Shown piece by piece: positions 63,994 through 64,000 of a stretch of DNA of 64,000 nt; within the stretch, counting starts at the first letter, position 1, and each line of letters opens with the position of its first letter. The stretch is taken from assembly GCF_003313325.1 (NCBI RefSeq), contig NZ_QMHQ01000003.1, forward strand, positions 826,408 to 890,407, written 5' to 3'. The stretch is from Pedobacter namyangjuensis. GTDB lineage: Bacteria; Bacteroidota; Bacteroidia; Sphingobacteriales; Sphingobacteriaceae. The position numbers and the translations under genes are program-made. The notes beneath the pieces were generated by a model. That model was not told the origin of the DNA. It did no database searches and was given only the letters and a program-made list of their open reading frames with translations.

Positions 63994-64000
63994 AAGGTTT

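Noticed and set aside
1..64000. CRISPR array, insertion sequence or prophage
   Set aside because: No regularly spaced repeats, transposase, integrase or phage structural genes seen on either strand.

Overview
The window is ordinary, gene-dense chromosome of a member of the Bacteroidota, most likely Sphingobacteriaceae and Pedobacter-like. The evidence is SusC-type and other TonB-dependent outer-membrane receptors, a hybrid two-component regulator, promoters with the Bacteroidota -7 box (TAnnTTTG), an almost complete lack of Shine-Dalgarno sequences, AT-rich spacers, a bacillithiol enzyme (BshC), zinc-free L28 and L33, DUF4295, and two lineage-typical gene strings: parA-parB-DUF5683-dapB-lepB and ftsX-DUF3098-uppP-truB-yitT-ribF. 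No rRNA, phage, insertion sequence, CRISPR array or secretion/defence cluster was seen.

Layout. 1-5.4 kb: the 5' part of a SusC-like receptor and the hybrid two-component regulator upstream of it, with a tandem operator-like repeat between them; this is the edge of a nutrient-uptake locus continuing to the left. 5.5-8.3 kb: CsbD stress protein, acetyl-CoA synthetase, a small secreted protein. 8.4-14.3 kb: rpmB-rpmG-DUF4295-ftsY, rimO, bshC and an Ldh-family dehydrogenase on the + strand. 14.4-20.7 kb (- strand): a DUF4139/MuiA-like protein with an inserted SusC-type N-terminal module, then lepB, dapB, DUF5683, parB, parA. 20.8-23.5 kb: flavin reductase, a lone C-terminal lobe of a BtuF-like binding protein, an OppA-like lipoprotein. 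24.0-27.8 kb (- strand): ECF sigma factor, two small membrane proteins and an outer-membrane beta-barrel receptor. 28-31.4 kb: leuS and a small lipoprotein. 31.7-36.2 kb: the ftsX-ribF operon. 36.2-39.8 kb: a secreted peptide, a Kef-type antiporter, and a truncated haemoglobin overlapping a 4-helix membrane protein behind an FNR/CRP-like palindrome. 40-48.2 kb: LysE exporter, uvrA, sigma-70 family factor, MFS exporter, nth, recA. 48.3-57.6 kb: tsaD, a tamB-like giant gene, ribBA, LptF/G permease, START-like protein. 57.7-64 kb: tRNA with CAT anticodon, a glycine/asparagine-rich receptor with a secreted CBM9-like partner, a subtilase, and an unassigned structured non-coding region at the right end.

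The most useful observations beyond housekeeping annotation are: four copies of a dispersed intergenic repeat sharing a ~21-bp end; a two-turn-spaced operator in front of susC; the DUF4139 fusion; the half binding protein; the globin/membrane-protein pair with its possible redox operator; the tamB start, which has no canonical codon outside tsaD; and a promoter-to-hairpin stretch of about 200 nt with no ORF (63.78-63.99 kb). I did not find a convincing, entirely new multi-gene system.
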